This document shows, piece by piece, positions 16,688 to 25,009 of a stretch of 64,000 nucleotides of DNA (within the stretch, counting starts at the first letter, position 1; each line of letters starts with the position of its first letter). The translations under genes were made by a program, and so were the position numbers. Origin of the DNA: Pseudomonas sp. EpS/L25 (GTDB lineage Bacteria > Pseudomonadota > Gammaproteobacteria > Pseudomonadales > Pseudomonadaceae); NCBI RefSeq assembly GCF_001512295.1, contig NZ_LNUP01000017.1, positions 45,196 through 109,195 on the forward strand, read 5' to 3'. The notes under the pieces were generated by a model. It saw nothing but the letters and a program-made list of their open reading frames with translations. It did not search any database and was not told the origin of the DNA.

Positions 16688-17239
16688 ATGCGCCTGCCCC
16701 TGCTGACCCTCTGCCTTGCTGCCGCGCTCGCGCAACCCGCCTTTGCCCATGGCACCCAGGATGACCACGACGAGCATGAGCACGGCTCACTCGGCGCCCA
16801 TGTGCATGGCGAATCCCATCTCGATATGGCCCAGACCGACACCGGCCTGGAGCTGCAGTGGCGTAGTCCGGCAGCCGATCTGGTGGGTTTCGAGCACGCC
16901 CCGCGCAGCCAGGCGGAAAAGGACGCCGTCGCCGCCCTCCGGCAGGCGCTGGAAAATCCCCAGGCGCTGGTGAAGCTGCCGGCCGCGGCTGAGTGCAAAC
17001 TGGCCGAAGCCACGGCCGTCAGCCCCCTGTTCGCCGCGGACACCAAGACGAGCGGCCATCTGGACGTGGAAGCCAGCATGAGCTTCAGCTGCAGCAAGCC
17101 GGCCGCCCTCGACAGCCTGGATCTCACTGGCTGGTTCGCCCACTTCCCCAACAGCCATAGCGTCGAGGTCCAGGCCATCGTCGCCAGCGGCCAACAAGGC
17201 GCCGAGCTGACGGCCAAGCAACCGCAGCTGAAGTGGTAA
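16688..17239 (+). CDS. ZrgA-like periplasmic zinc protein (DUF2796)
   Basis: 183 residues. Signal peptide cleaved after PAFA (residue 20), then a metal-binding patch of seven His among acidic residues (HGTQDDHDEHEHG, HVHGESHLD), followed by the DUF2796 domain with EFKAP-like FEHAPRSQAEKDAV and AECKLAEA/FSCSKP cysteines. It matches Vibrio ZrgA and P. aeruginosa PA4063, reported in zinc-limitation regulons (from memory). Expected to capture zinc for the exporter-type ABC proteins encoded next. First gene of a four-gene operon behind the Zur box. Confidence 0.88.
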   Translation: MRLPLLTLCLAAALAQPAFAHGTQDDHDEHEHGSLGAHVHGESHLDMAQTDTGLELQWRSPAADLVGFEHAPRSQAEKDAVAALRQALENPQALVKLPAAAECKLAEATAVSPLFAADTKTSGHLDVEASMSFSCSKPAALDSLDLTGWFAHFPNSHSVEVQAIVASGQQGAELTAKQPQLKW

Positions 17240-17246
17240 GGCGGCC

Positions 17247-17954
17247 TTGACCACGACGCCCCTGGTCGAGATCGAAGGCCTCGGCTTCGCCTGGCCCGGT
17301 CAGGCGGAATGCCTGGACATCCGGCGCTTCTCGCTGGCACGGGGCGAGGCGTTGTTCCTCGAAGGTCCCTCGGGCAGCGGCAAGACCACCCTGCTCGGCC
17401 TGCTCGGCGGCGTGCAGCGTCCCAGCCGTGGCCAGGTCCGATTGCTCGGCCAGGATCTCGGGCAGCTTGCCACCGCCCGGCGCGATCGCTTTCGTGTCGA
17501 TCACTCGGGCTTTCTCTTCCAGCAATTCAACCTGCTGCCCTTTCTCTCGGTATTGGACAACGTCCTGCTGCCCTGCCAGTTCTCGGCCCTGCGCCGTGAA
17601 CGCGCCAGCACGCGCCACGGCACTCCCCAGCGCGCCGCGCTCACCCTGCTCCACGCCCTGGGGCTGAACGATCCCAGCCTGCCCAAGCGCCCGGCCCGCG
17701 AGCTATCCATCGGCCAGCAGCAGCGAGTCGCCGCCGCCCGCGCCCTGATCGGCCAGCCGGAACTGGTGATCGCCGACGAGCCCACCTCGGCGCTGGACAG
17801 CGATCACCGCGATGCCTTCCTGGAGCTGCTGTTCGCCGAATGCGCTGCCGCCGGTGCCGGCCTGTTGTTCGTCAGCCACGACCGCAGTCTGGCCAATCGC
17901 TTCGACCGCCACCTGACCCTGGCCCAGCTCAACGCCGCCCGTCCGGAGACCTAG
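17247..17954 (+). CDS. ABC transporter ATP-binding protein (MacB/LolD type) of the zinc operon
   Basis: 235 residues. Walker A GPSGSGKTTLL (40-50), Q-loop FLFQQFNLLPFLSV, signature LSIGQQQRVAAARAL, Walker B LVIADEPTSALDSD and switch His in FVSHDRSLA. The Q-loop and LDSD pattern place it with the MacB/LolD subfamily, whose permeases are mechanotransmitters. TTG start at 17247, seven bases after zrgA, without a strong ribosome site. Partner of the permease two bases downstream; corresponds to PA4064. Confidence 0.92.
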   Translation: MTTTPLVEIEGLGFAWPGQAECLDIRRFSLARGEALFLEGPSGSGKTTLLGLLGGVQRPSRGQVRLLGQDLGQLATARRDRFRVDHSGFLFQQFNLLPFLSVLDNVLLPCQFSALRRERASTRHGTPQRAALTLLHALGLNDPSLPKRPARELSIGQQQRVAAARALIGQPELVIADEPTSALDSDHRDAFLELLFAECAAAGAGLLFVSHDRSLANRFDRHLTLAQLNAARPET

Positions 17955-17955
17955 G

Positions 17956-19209
17956 ATGCCCCTCCTGCAACTGGCCTGGGCCAGCCTGCGCAATCGCCGC
18001 GCCACTGCCCTGCTCACCGTCTTCACCATCGCCGTCTCGGTGGCCCTGTTGCTGGGTGTCGAACGCCTGCGCACCGAGGCCAAGGCCAGTTTCGCCAGCA
18101 CCATCGCCGGTACCGACCTGGTGGTGGGCGCCCGCTCCGGCGCGGTCAACCTGCTGCTCTACTCGGTCTTCCGCATCGGCAACGCCACCAACAACATCCG
18201 CTGGGAGAGCTACGAGAAGCTCGCCGCCGACCCCCGCGTGGCCTGGACCATCCCGCTGTCCCTCGGTGACTCCCACCGCGGTTACCGGGTACTGGGCACC
18301 GACAGTAACTATTTCGCCCACTATCACTACGGGCGCAACCAGCCGCTACGCCTTGCCCAGGGCCGGCCCTTCAATGACGTCTTCGAGGTAGTGCTGGGCG
18401 CCGAAGTGGCCAAGGCGCTGCACTATCGCCTGGGCGAGAAACTCGTGCTGGCCCATGGCGTCGCCACCATCAGCCTGACCGAGCACAGCGACCACCCCTT
18501 TACCGTGGTCGGCATCCTCGCCCCCACGGGCACCCCGGTCGACCGTACCCTGCACATCCCGCTCACCGGCATGACCGCCCTGCACCTGGATTGGCGCGGC
18601 GGCATGCCTGGCCCCTCGCTGAGCGACGCCGAGGTCCGCCAGCGCGATCTCACGCCCAAGGACCTCACCGCCGCCCTGGTCGGTCTCAAGAGCCGGGTGG
18701 CCACCTTCGCCCTCCAGCGCGCGATTAATGACTACGGCGGCGAGCCGCTGCTGGCCATCCTGCCCGGCGTGGCCCTGCAGGAACTCTGGGGCCTGCTCGG
18801 TACGGCGGAACAGGCACTGCTGGTGATGTCGCTGTGCGTGGTGCTCACCGGCCTGGTCGGTATGCTGACCGCGCTGCTCGCCAGCCTCAACGAGCGGCGA
18901 CGGGAGATGGCCATCCTGCGCTCGGTCGGCGCCCAGCCACGCCACCTGTTCGGCCTGCTGCTGGCCGAGGCCCTCGCCCTCACCCTGGCTGGCTGCCTGG
19001 GCGGTCTGGCCTTGCTCTACGGCGCCATCGCCATCGGTCGGCCCTGGCTGCTGGCGGAATACGGCCTGGCATTGCCGCTGGACTGGCCCTCGCTCTACGA
19101 TGGGCAACTGCTCGGCGGTATCCTGCTCGCGGCGCTGGTGCTCGGCTGCATTCCGGCCTGGCGCGGCTGTCGCCAGGCCCTCACGGACGGGTTGTCCGTG
19201 CGTTTGTAG
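17956..19209 (+). CDS. FtsX/MacB-like ABC permease of the zinc operon
   Basis: 417 residues. One N-terminal membrane helix (ALLTVFTIAVSVALLLGV), a ~240-residue periplasmic domain, then three C-terminal helices from about residue 280, with the coupling region SLNERRREMAILRSVGAQPRHLFGLLLAEAL typical of FtsX/MacB permeases. The topology suits a mechanotransmission system acting on periplasmic partners and not a classical zinc channel, so how it promotes zinc uptake is open. Equivalent of PA4065; immediately follows the ATPase gene. Confidence 0.9.
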   Translation: MPLLQLAWASLRNRRATALLTVFTIAVSVALLLGVERLRTEAKASFASTIAGTDLVVGARSGAVNLLLYSVFRIGNATNNIRWESYEKLAADPRVAWTIPLSLGDSHRGYRVLGTDSNYFAHYHYGRNQPLRLAQGRPFNDVFEVVLGAEVAKALHYRLGEKLVLAHGVATISLTEHSDHPFTVVGILAPTGTPVDRTLHIPLTGMTALHLDWRGGMPGPSLSDAEVRQRDLTPKDLTAALVGLKSRVATFALQRAINDYGGEPLLAILPGVALQELWGLLGTAEQALLVMSLCVVLTGLVGMLTALLASLNERRREMAILRSVGAQPRHLFGLLLAEALALTLAGCLGGLALLYGAIAIGRPWLLAEYGLALPLDWPSLYDGQLLGGILLAALVLGCIPAWRGCRQALTDGLSVRL

Positions 19210-19223
19210 ACGAGGCCCCCACC

Positions 19224-19718
19224 ATGCGCCTGGCGCTCCTGCTGTTGCTCTGCTGGCTGCCCTGGGTGCAGGCCGAACCCCGCCAGCTCGCCTGGCGCGA
19301 ATTGGTCCCCGCCGATGCGCCGCGCTTCAATCCCGGCAGCGTCGACCATGGTCTTGGCGAAGACGGCCCGGCCGCCAGCCAGCCCTGGCCGGATGCCCCC
19401 ACGGTGGCCGCGCTGGATGGCCAGGAAGTGCGCCTGCCCGGCTACGTGGTGCCACTGATGGTTACCGAGGAGGGCGAGGTCACCGAATTCCTGCTGGTGC
19501 CCTACTACGGTGCCTGCATCCACGTACCGCCACCACCGGGCAACCAGATCGTCTACGTCAAGGGCAGCCACGACCTCTGGCTGTCCAAGCTGCACCTGCC
19601 CTACTGGGTAGAAGGCCGTCTCGGCGTGGGCACCCAGCGCAGCGAGGTGGCCGTCGCCGGCTACTGGCTGCAGGCCCAGCGTATCCTCCCCTACATCCTC
19701 AAGGGCGACGGTTCCTGA
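19224..19718 (+). CDS. DUF3299 secreted protein of the zinc operon
   Basis: 164 residues with signal peptide LALLLLLCWLPWVQA. The DUF3299 hallmark FLLVPYYGACIHVPPPPGNQ is near residues 91-110, with a single Cys and His that could bind metal, followed by YVKGSHDLWLSKLHLPYWVEG. Corresponds to PA4066. Biochemical role unknown; association with the preceding genes suggests a periplasmic partner in zinc handling. ATG chosen 14 bases after the permease stop. Confidence 0.86.
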   Translation: MRLALLLLLCWLPWVQAEPRQLAWRELVPADAPRFNPGSVDHGLGEDGPAASQPWPDAPTVAALDGQEVRLPGYVVPLMVTEEGEVTEFLLVPYYGACIHVPPPPGNQIVYVKGSHDLWLSKLHLPYWVEGRLGVGTQRSEVAVAGYWLQAQRILPYILKGDGS

Positions 19719-19735
19719 GGGGATCTGCCCCACGC

Positions 19736-19777
19736 TTGAGCGAGATCAAGAGTTCGGCGTTTCGGCTTCGCTAGGCT
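19736..19777 (+). promoter_or_regulatory. Anr/Dnr (FNR-type) box and -10 for oprG
   Basis: TTGAG-CGAG-ATCAA (19736-19749) differs from the FNR/Anr consensus TTGAT-N4-ATCAA at one base. A weak -10 (TAGGCT, 19772-19777) lies at the distance expected if the box is centred at -41.5. P. aeruginosa oprG is known to be Anr-dependent and induced without oxygen, which supports the call. Confidence 0.65.
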
Positions 19778-19814
19778 GCTCCCAGCCATTTTTCAATGCT
19801 TCGGAGCCCCCGCC

Positions 19815-20504
19815 ATGCGTCCCCTCTTCCGTCTCAGCCTGCTCGCCCTCACCCTGGCCACCCCCCTTGCCCAGGCCCACCAGGCCGGCGATATCATCCT
19901 GCGCGCCGGCGCCATCACCGTGGATCCCCACGAGCGCAGCTCCGACGTAAAGATCGATAGGGGCGCCCTGAGCGGCGCCAATCTCGGCGGCAAGGCGACC
20001 ATGGACAGTGACACCCAGCTGGGTCTGAACTTCGCCTACATGCTCACCGACCACCTGGGTCTCGAACTGCTGGCGGCCACCCCCTTCGAGCACCAGGTCA
20101 ACATCAAGGGCACCGGGCTGGACGCCGCCAACGGCAAGCTGGGCAGTCTCAAGCATCTCCCGCCGACCCTCAGCCTGGTCTACTACCCCCTGGACGCCAA
20201 GGCGACGGTCCAGCCCTATGTCGGCGCCGGCCTGAACTACACCTGGATCTATGACGAACACGTCGGCAGCGGCGCCAGCGCCGCCGGCTTCGACAACTTC
20301 CGCGCCGACAACTCCTGGGGCTGGGCGGCTCAGGTCGGCGCCGACGTCATGCTCACCGACCGGGTGATGCTCAACGCCCAGATCCGCTACATCGACATAT
20401 CCACCACCGCCCACGTCGACAACACCGCCCTCGGCGCCCGCGCCAAGGTCGATCTGGACGTGGATCCCTGGGTCTATATGGTTGGCCTGGGCTATCGCTT
20501 CTAA
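19815..20504 (+). CDS. oprG: OmpW-family outer membrane protein OprG
   Basis: 229 residues. Signal peptide to about residue 21 (PLAQA), then an eight-stranded OmpW barrel: GDIILRAGAITVDPHERSSD at the start, ATPFEHQVNIKG (the conserved loop), YVGAGLNYTWIYDE, and the outer-membrane C-terminal motif MVGLGYRF ending in Phe. OprG lets small hydrophobic or cationic solutes through the outer membrane. Preceded by an Anr-like box. Its TAA stop is immediately followed by the second repeat element. Adjacent to the zinc operon as in P. aeruginosa (PA4067), but with its own promoter. Confidence 0.93.
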   Translation: MRPLFRLSLLALTLATPLAQAHQAGDIILRAGAITVDPHERSSDVKIDRGALSGANLGGKATMDSDTQLGLNFAYMLTDHLGLELLAATPFEHQVNIKGTGLDAANGKLGSLKHLPPTLSLVYYPLDAKATVQPYVGAGLNYTWIYDEHVGSGASAAGFDNFRADNSWGWAAQVGADVMLTDRVMLNAQIRYIDISTTAHVDNTALGARAKVDLDVDPWVYMVGLGYRF

Positions 20505-20706
20505 GGGCCTGTGCAAGGTCTGCTGTACGTCGGACAAGCCGGCGCCCAAAAGACCCTGGGTCGCCAGCCCCGCCTGGGCGGCCCCGTCGCAATGCTCATT
20601 TACCACTCGTAAACTCGAGCGCGAGCCCGGTCGAGCGCGAGTCCGATCCACTTCCCCAGGTCTTTCGCCTTGTTTGTCTCTAGCTCGCGAGACCTTGAAT
20701 GAGCTC
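20505..20706. mobile_element. MITE-like repeat, copy 2 (202 bp, decayed ends)
   Basis: Inverted relative to copy 1 at 6672-6914 and shorter by about 41 bp. Shared blocks (read on the minus strand): CTCGCGAGCTAGAG near one end, GTTTACGAGTGGTAAATGAG, CATTGCGACGGGGCCGCC and GGGCTGGCGACCCAGG. Ends GGGCCTGTGCAAGGTCT and its imperfect partner AGACCTTGAATGAGCTC are degraded terminal repeats. It begins directly after the oprG TAA stop (a TNA trinucleotide); no matching TAA is left on the other side. No coding capacity. Confidence 0.7.
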
Positions 20707-20725
20707 CAGTCTCGCCCAAACGAAA

Positions 20726-20745
20726 ACCGGCGCCTGGGTGCCGGT
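20726..20745 (-). terminator. Terminator of the epimerase operon
   Basis: ACCGGC/GCCGGT stem with an 8-base loop, followed on the minus strand by TTTTCGTTT. It lies just past the epimerase stop codon at 20751. Confidence 0.75.
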
Positions 20746-20750
20746 CTTGT

Positions 20751-21680
20751 TCAGTCTCCCAGCAGGGCCGCCAGGCCCGCGCCCATGCTCGTAGGTCGGC
20801 TGAAGTCGAAGCGCTCGCGCAGCCGGCTGTTATCCGCCTTCGAATGGCGGATATCCCCCGAGCGCGCCGCGCCATGGGTCACCTGTGGCAAACCGCCGAG
20901 CACCTGGCCAATCTCGGCCAGCAAGCCGTTCAGGCTGATGGTCTCGCCACGGCCTACATTCACCGCACCGGCGGCCACCGCGGGGGCTTCCAGCGCCTGC
21001 ACCAGGATGTCCACCAGATCGGCCACGTAGACGAAATCACGGGTCTGCTCGCCATCGCCGAACACCGTGATCGGCGTCTGGCGCCGCGCGCGTTCGGTGA
21101 AGATGCTGATCACCCCCGAATAGGGCGACGATGGGTCCTGACGCGGGCCGTAGATGTTGAAGAAGCGGAAGATAGCCGGCTCCAGCCCGTGCTGGCGGCG
21201 ATAGAAATCGAAGTAATACTCGCCGGCCAGCTTGTCTGCAGCATAGGGCGTCAGCGGGGCCTTCGGCAGTTCCTCGTCGATGGCCTGGCCCTGGCCATTG
21301 GCGCCATAGACCGCCGCGCTGGAGGCGTAGACCACGCGCTTGATCCCAGCCTTGCGCATGGCCTCGCACAGATTCAGGGTGCCGATGAAGTTGGCCCTGT
21401 GGGTACCCACCGGATCCTCCACCGACGCCTGCACCGAGGCCACCGCGGCCAGGTGGACCACCGCCGCGCAGCCCGCTACCGCAGCTTCCAGGTTCTCGGC
21501 ATCGGCCACGTCGCCCACCCGTAGCTCGATACGCTCATCATCCAGCGGTAGATTCTCACGCTTGCCGGTACTCAGGTCGTCCAGTACCCGCACGCGTTTG
21601 CCCCGCGCCAGCAGCGCATCGGCCAGGTGCGAGCCGATGAAACCGGCCCCACCCGTGATCAAAATGGGCGCATCACTCAT
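20751..21680 (-). CDS. NAD-dependent epimerase/dehydratase (UDP-sugar 4-epimerase-like)
   Basis: 309 residues, extended SDR fold. NAD-binding GGAGFIGSH at residue 10, catalytic Ser in YASSAAVYG (about 118-126) and Y146xxxK150 in TPYAADKLAGEYY, then FRFFNIYGPRQDPSSPYSGV, which resembles UDP-N-acetylglucosamine/glucose 4-epimerases. Likely acts on a nucleotide sugar for surface polysaccharide; the exact sugar is not deducible. Corresponds to PA4068 by position. Its start lies inside the upstream SDR gene (8-base overlap). Confidence 0.88.
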   Translation of the reverse strand: MSDAPILITGGAGFIGSHLADALLARGKRVRVLDDLSTGKRENLPLDDERIELRVGDVADAENLEAAVAGCAAVVHLAAVASVQASVEDPVGTHRANFIGTLNLCEAMRKAGIKRVVYASSAAVYGANGQGQAIDEELPKAPLTPYAADKLAGEYYFDFYRRQHGLEPAIFRFFNIYGPRQDPSSPYSGVISIFTERARRQTPITVFGDGEQTRDFVYVADLVDILVQALEAPAVAAGAVNVGRGETISLNGLLAEIGQVLGGLPQVTHGAARSGDIRHSKADNSRLRERFDFSRPTSMGAGLAALLGD

Positions 21681-22572
21681 CGAAACCTACCTCGTCCTGC
21701 CGAAAGCCCTGCAACAGCGCCGGCAGCTCCTGCTGCCAGCGCCGTGCCTTGATCCCGAAGGTGTTGAGCAGCTTGCGACTGATCAGCACCCCGTGTTGTG
21801 GCTCTTCCGCGGCATCGGCGCGCTCCAGGTGCGCCACCTCCTGCCATTCGCAACGCACCGGCCGGTCGAACTCCTGCCAGAGCATGGCGACCGTCTCGGC
21901 CAACCCGAGCTCCGACACCGCTTCCTGGGCGCCGTAATGGTAGGTCCCCCATAGCGGCGCCCCGCAGTCAAGCTGCTTGACGACGGCCAGCAGCACCCGT
22001 GCAGCATCGCCCACGGTGGTCGGGTTACCCCGCCGGTCGCTGGCCAGAGGCACGACCTGCTCGGTCGTCAGCTGCCCCAACAGGCGGCCCAGGCGCCCAT
22101 CGCGCGAATCGTCCAGCACCCAGCCCAGGCGCAGCAGGATGTGCATCGGGCACAACGCCCGTACCAGCTGCTCGACGCGCCAAAGTGCCTCGCCGCGCGC
22201 CCCAGGAGGTCGCGGAAGATCCTTTTCACTATAGCCGGCCACGCGCGAGCCATCGAAAAGTTGATAGCTGGAGGGTTGGATCAGGGGAATCTGGTAGTGC
22301 TGGCAGAGACCGGCCAGCCGCTGCACGGCGAGCGCCTGGCGCTGCATCAGCGCCGGCACGAAGGCCTCCGCCTGCAGCCAGTGATGATAATAGGCGAGAT
22401 TGATCACCGCTCCCGGCCGCACTCGGTCCAGAACCTCGGTCAGCTCGGCGGCATACCAGCCCTCGGCCGGTGCCGCGGGCGCAATGAGATCGATGCCGGC
22501 TTCGGCACCGGCGGTCAACAGCGCCTTGCCCAGGGCGCTTTCCCCGCCCACTACTAGAAGACGCATACGCAT
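21673..22572 (-). CDS. Degenerate RmlD-like SDR protein
   Basis: 299 residues. Resembles dTDP-4-dehydrorhamnose reductase (RmlD): N-terminal LLVVGGESALGKAL, INLAYYHH, PSSYQLFDG and RLGWVLDDSRDG. By my alignment the catalytic YxxxK pair is replaced by R126 and L130 (PPGARGEALWRVEQ), so it is probably not a normal reductase. It may bind a nucleotide sugar or regulate its partner, the intact epimerase that overlaps it by 8 bases. Equivalent of PA4069 by position. Start could be the first or third codon (MRM). Confidence 0.8.
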   Translation of the reverse strand: MRMRLLVVGGESALGKALLTAGAEAGIDLIAPAAPAEGWYAAELTEVLDRVRPGAVINLAYYHHWLQAEAFVPALMQRQALAVQRLAGLCQHYQIPLIQPSSYQLFDGSRVAGYSEKDLPRPPGARGEALWRVEQLVRALCPMHILLRLGWVLDDSRDGRLGRLLGQLTTEQVVPLASDRRGNPTTVGDAARVLLAVVKQLDCGAPLWGTYHYGAQEAVSELGLAETVAMLWQEFDRPVRCEWQEVAHLERADAAEEPQHGVLISRKLLNTFGIKARRWQQELPALLQGFRQDEVGFDE

Positions 22573-22659
22573 GAGTTGGAACAGCCTTCAGACCAGCAGA
22601 AACAGACGTCGAGACATTCGACGCACATCGATCAACATAGCGCGTCGCGCCAGCCTTGC

Positions 22660-24864
22660 TCAAGCATCGGCAGTCCCCGCCGCCGGCTCTTCGCGGGTTT
22701 GTTCGCGCAATGTATGGTTGGCGGCGCTCTTGAGATTCGGCAGCAGGCGACAGATCAGCGCCAGCTGGGTACAGACCAGCCGGTAGCCATCGTCATTCAC
22801 GTCCGCCGCAGCTTCCAGCTCGTCGGCCAGCAGGTTCTCCTCCTCGGCCGTCGGCGCCAGGCTACGTCGCTCCGCCACGGCCGCGGCGATGGCCTCCAGG
22901 CCCTCGGCGATACGGGTGACCGCGCGCTCCACCAGGACATCCTGTTCGGCGGCTTCCAGCTGTCGCCGATGCGCGCCCAAGGCCGACAGGTAGCCCAGCA
23001 GGGTGTTGGACAGTGCCAGGTAACGGAAACCTGCCTCCAGATTACGGCGGAAATGCCCGGGATCGCGCAACATGTTCGCCAAGGCGGCGGACAGGGTGGC
23101 ATCGGCATTGTGTGCATTGCGCCGCGCCACTCGATAGTCGAGGTCATCACGCTTGCCGGTGCGGTACTGCTCGTGCAGGCGCCGCAGGTACAGCGCATTG
23201 GTACGCAGGGTGTTGGCCATCACCACATGCAGGCGGCGCCCCTGCCAGTCCGGCAGGATGAAGAACACCGCCAACACCGCGATCAGGCAGCCGAGCAGCG
23301 TATCGATCAGCCGCGGCCAGATCAGCATGAAGCCATTGCCCACCTGGTTGAAGCAGAACAGCACCATCAGGGTGATGGCTGCGGTGGCTATGGTGTAGCG
23401 ATCCGTTCGGGTGACGAAGAACACCAGTCCGCCCACCAGGGCCAGCAGCAGCTGGATCTCCGGCTGAGTGAACAGCTCCAGCAAGGCGCTGCCCAGCAGC
23501 AACCCGATCACCGTGCCGACGATCCGCTGTACCAGCCGCACCCGCGTGGCCCCGTACTGCGGTCGACAGACGAACACCGTGGTGAGCAGGATCCAGTAAC
23601 CGTTCACCGGATGGATCAGATGCAGCACGCCATAGCCGGCCATCAGCGCCAGCGCCATCCGTAATCCATGGCGGAACAGCAGCGAGGTGGGCGTGAGCTG
23701 CAGGCGGATGCGCTGGAACACCTCGCGCAGGGAGCGCGCCGCGGGATCGAGCAGGCTGGTATCGAGATCCGCCGCGCCTGAGTCACTGGTACCGGCCTCT
23801 GAGAACTGCCGCTCCAGGGTCGAAAGGTTGTGGCCGAGCAGGTCCAGGGAACGCAACAGACCCCGCCAGCGCGGATTCTGCTGCTGCTTGAGATACTCCA
23901 GAGACGCCTGCAGATCGGTCAGGCCCTGCTGGCTCTGCTGGCCATACTCGAAGGGTTGGCCAAGCCTGATCGCCTCGCCCAGGTTGAAACAGGCAGCGGC
24001 CTGCAACTTGAGCAGCCGCTGGCAGCGAAACAGGATGTCGCTGTGGAAGAAGGCCTCGGTGAGCGCGCTGTAGGGATAGTGCGACGAGCTGGCGCGCTCA
24101 TGGATGTCCTGGGCCATGAAATACAGCCGGAAGTAGCGCCCCGACCGCGCCCCGGGTCGTCCCGAGCGACCGAAACGGCTGAGGATGGTCGCCTTGGCCT
24201 GGTTCAGCGCCTGCACCACCTTGCCATTCTGCTGTGCCAGCACCACGCGCCTTTGATGCAGGTCGACGCCGCGCACCGGCTCGAGCATCTCGGCCTTGAG
24301 CTTCAGGAAGATCCCCAGCTCGCCATAGAGGGCGTACAGACTCTGGCGCACGGGCTGATGGGCGAAGAGGGTGCACCAGAGCACCGACAACACGCCGTAC
24401 CACAGGGCCCCGGCCAGCAGATGCACGGGTTCGTACCAGAGCGGCATCTGGGTACCGAGACGCTGGTCCACGCCGATCATGGCGTAGATCGACAGGATGA
24501 CCGTGGCCTGGGCGATCGACGCATAGCGCTCACCGATGGCCCCCAGCATGGTCAGGCTGAAGGTAGCCAGGCCCAGGCCCAGCGCGAAGATCCAGGGATA
24601 GGGGAACAGCAACTCCACGGAAAAGGCCGCCACTGCGAAGCACAGCAGCGTCACCACCAGCGACTTCAGACGTCCCAGCCAGCTGTCGTCGGTCTCCGCC
24701 AGGGCACTGGCGATGATGCCGAGAAACACCGGTGACAGCGCCCGCAGATCGTTCAGCGACCAGCAGACGGCCATGGCGCCACTCAAGGCGATGAAGACCC
24801 GCACACCGTAGCTGGCCTTCTCGTGCGCCCACAGCTGGCGCAAAGACATTCCAAACAGAGTCAT
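22660..24864 (-). CDS. YccS/FUSC-family inner membrane protein
   Basis: 734 residues. Two blocks of about five to six membrane helices (residues ~20-170 and ~400-530), each followed by a cytoplasmic helical domain; the second block begins LLFRHGLRMALALMAGYGVL and includes QYGATRVRLVQRIVGTVIG, both characteristic of the YccS/YhfK/fusaric-acid-resistance superfamily. Predicted transporter or efflux component; substrate unknown. Homologous in position to PA4071. In this genome it lies next to katA, which is not the P. aeruginosa order. An 87-base gap separates it from the SDR pair. Confidence 0.9.
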   Translation of the reverse strand: MTLFGMSLRQLWAHEKASYGVRVFIALSGAMAVCWSLNDLRALSPVFLGIIASALAETDDSWLGRLKSLVVTLLCFAVAAFSVELLFPYPWIFALGLGLATFSLTMLGAIGERYASIAQATVILSIYAMIGVDQRLGTQMPLWYEPVHLLAGALWYGVLSVLWCTLFAHQPVRQSLYALYGELGIFLKLKAEMLEPVRGVDLHQRRVVLAQQNGKVVQALNQAKATILSRFGRSGRPGARSGRYFRLYFMAQDIHERASSSHYPYSALTEAFFHSDILFRCQRLLKLQAAACFNLGEAIRLGQPFEYGQQSQQGLTDLQASLEYLKQQQNPRWRGLLRSLDLLGHNLSTLERQFSEAGTSDSGAADLDTSLLDPAARSLREVFQRIRLQLTPTSLLFRHGLRMALALMAGYGVLHLIHPVNGYWILLTTVFVCRPQYGATRVRLVQRIVGTVIGLLLGSALLELFTQPEIQLLLALVGGLVFFVTRTDRYTIATAAITLMVLFCFNQVGNGFMLIWPRLIDTLLGCLIAVLAVFFILPDWQGRRLHVVMANTLRTNALYLRRLHEQYRTGKRDDLDYRVARRNAHNADATLSAALANMLRDPGHFRRNLEAGFRYLALSNTLLGYLSALGAHRRQLEAAEQDVLVERAVTRIAEGLEAIAAAVAERRSLAPTAEEENLLADELEAAADVNDDGYRLVCTQLALICRLLPNLKSAANHTLREQTREEPAAGTADA

Positions 24865-24972
24865 GACGGAAGGGGTAGCCTCGTGTTTTCGCGCTTGTTG
24901 CGAACCTTAGCACTGCGACGTCGCAAGCGGCGTCCGAGACAGCCTTTCCTCCATTTTTTTAACCGACGAAAA

Positions 24973-24996
24973 AAAGCCCGGCATCAACCGGGCTTT
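24973..24996 (-). terminator. katA terminator
   Basis: AAAGCCCGG/CCGGGCTTT stem (24973-24981 / 24988-24996); on the minus strand it runs into seven T residues then CGTCGG. It closes the katA message 14 bases past its stop. Confidence 0.92.
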
Positions 24997-25009
24997 CTTC
25001 GCCCTCGCG

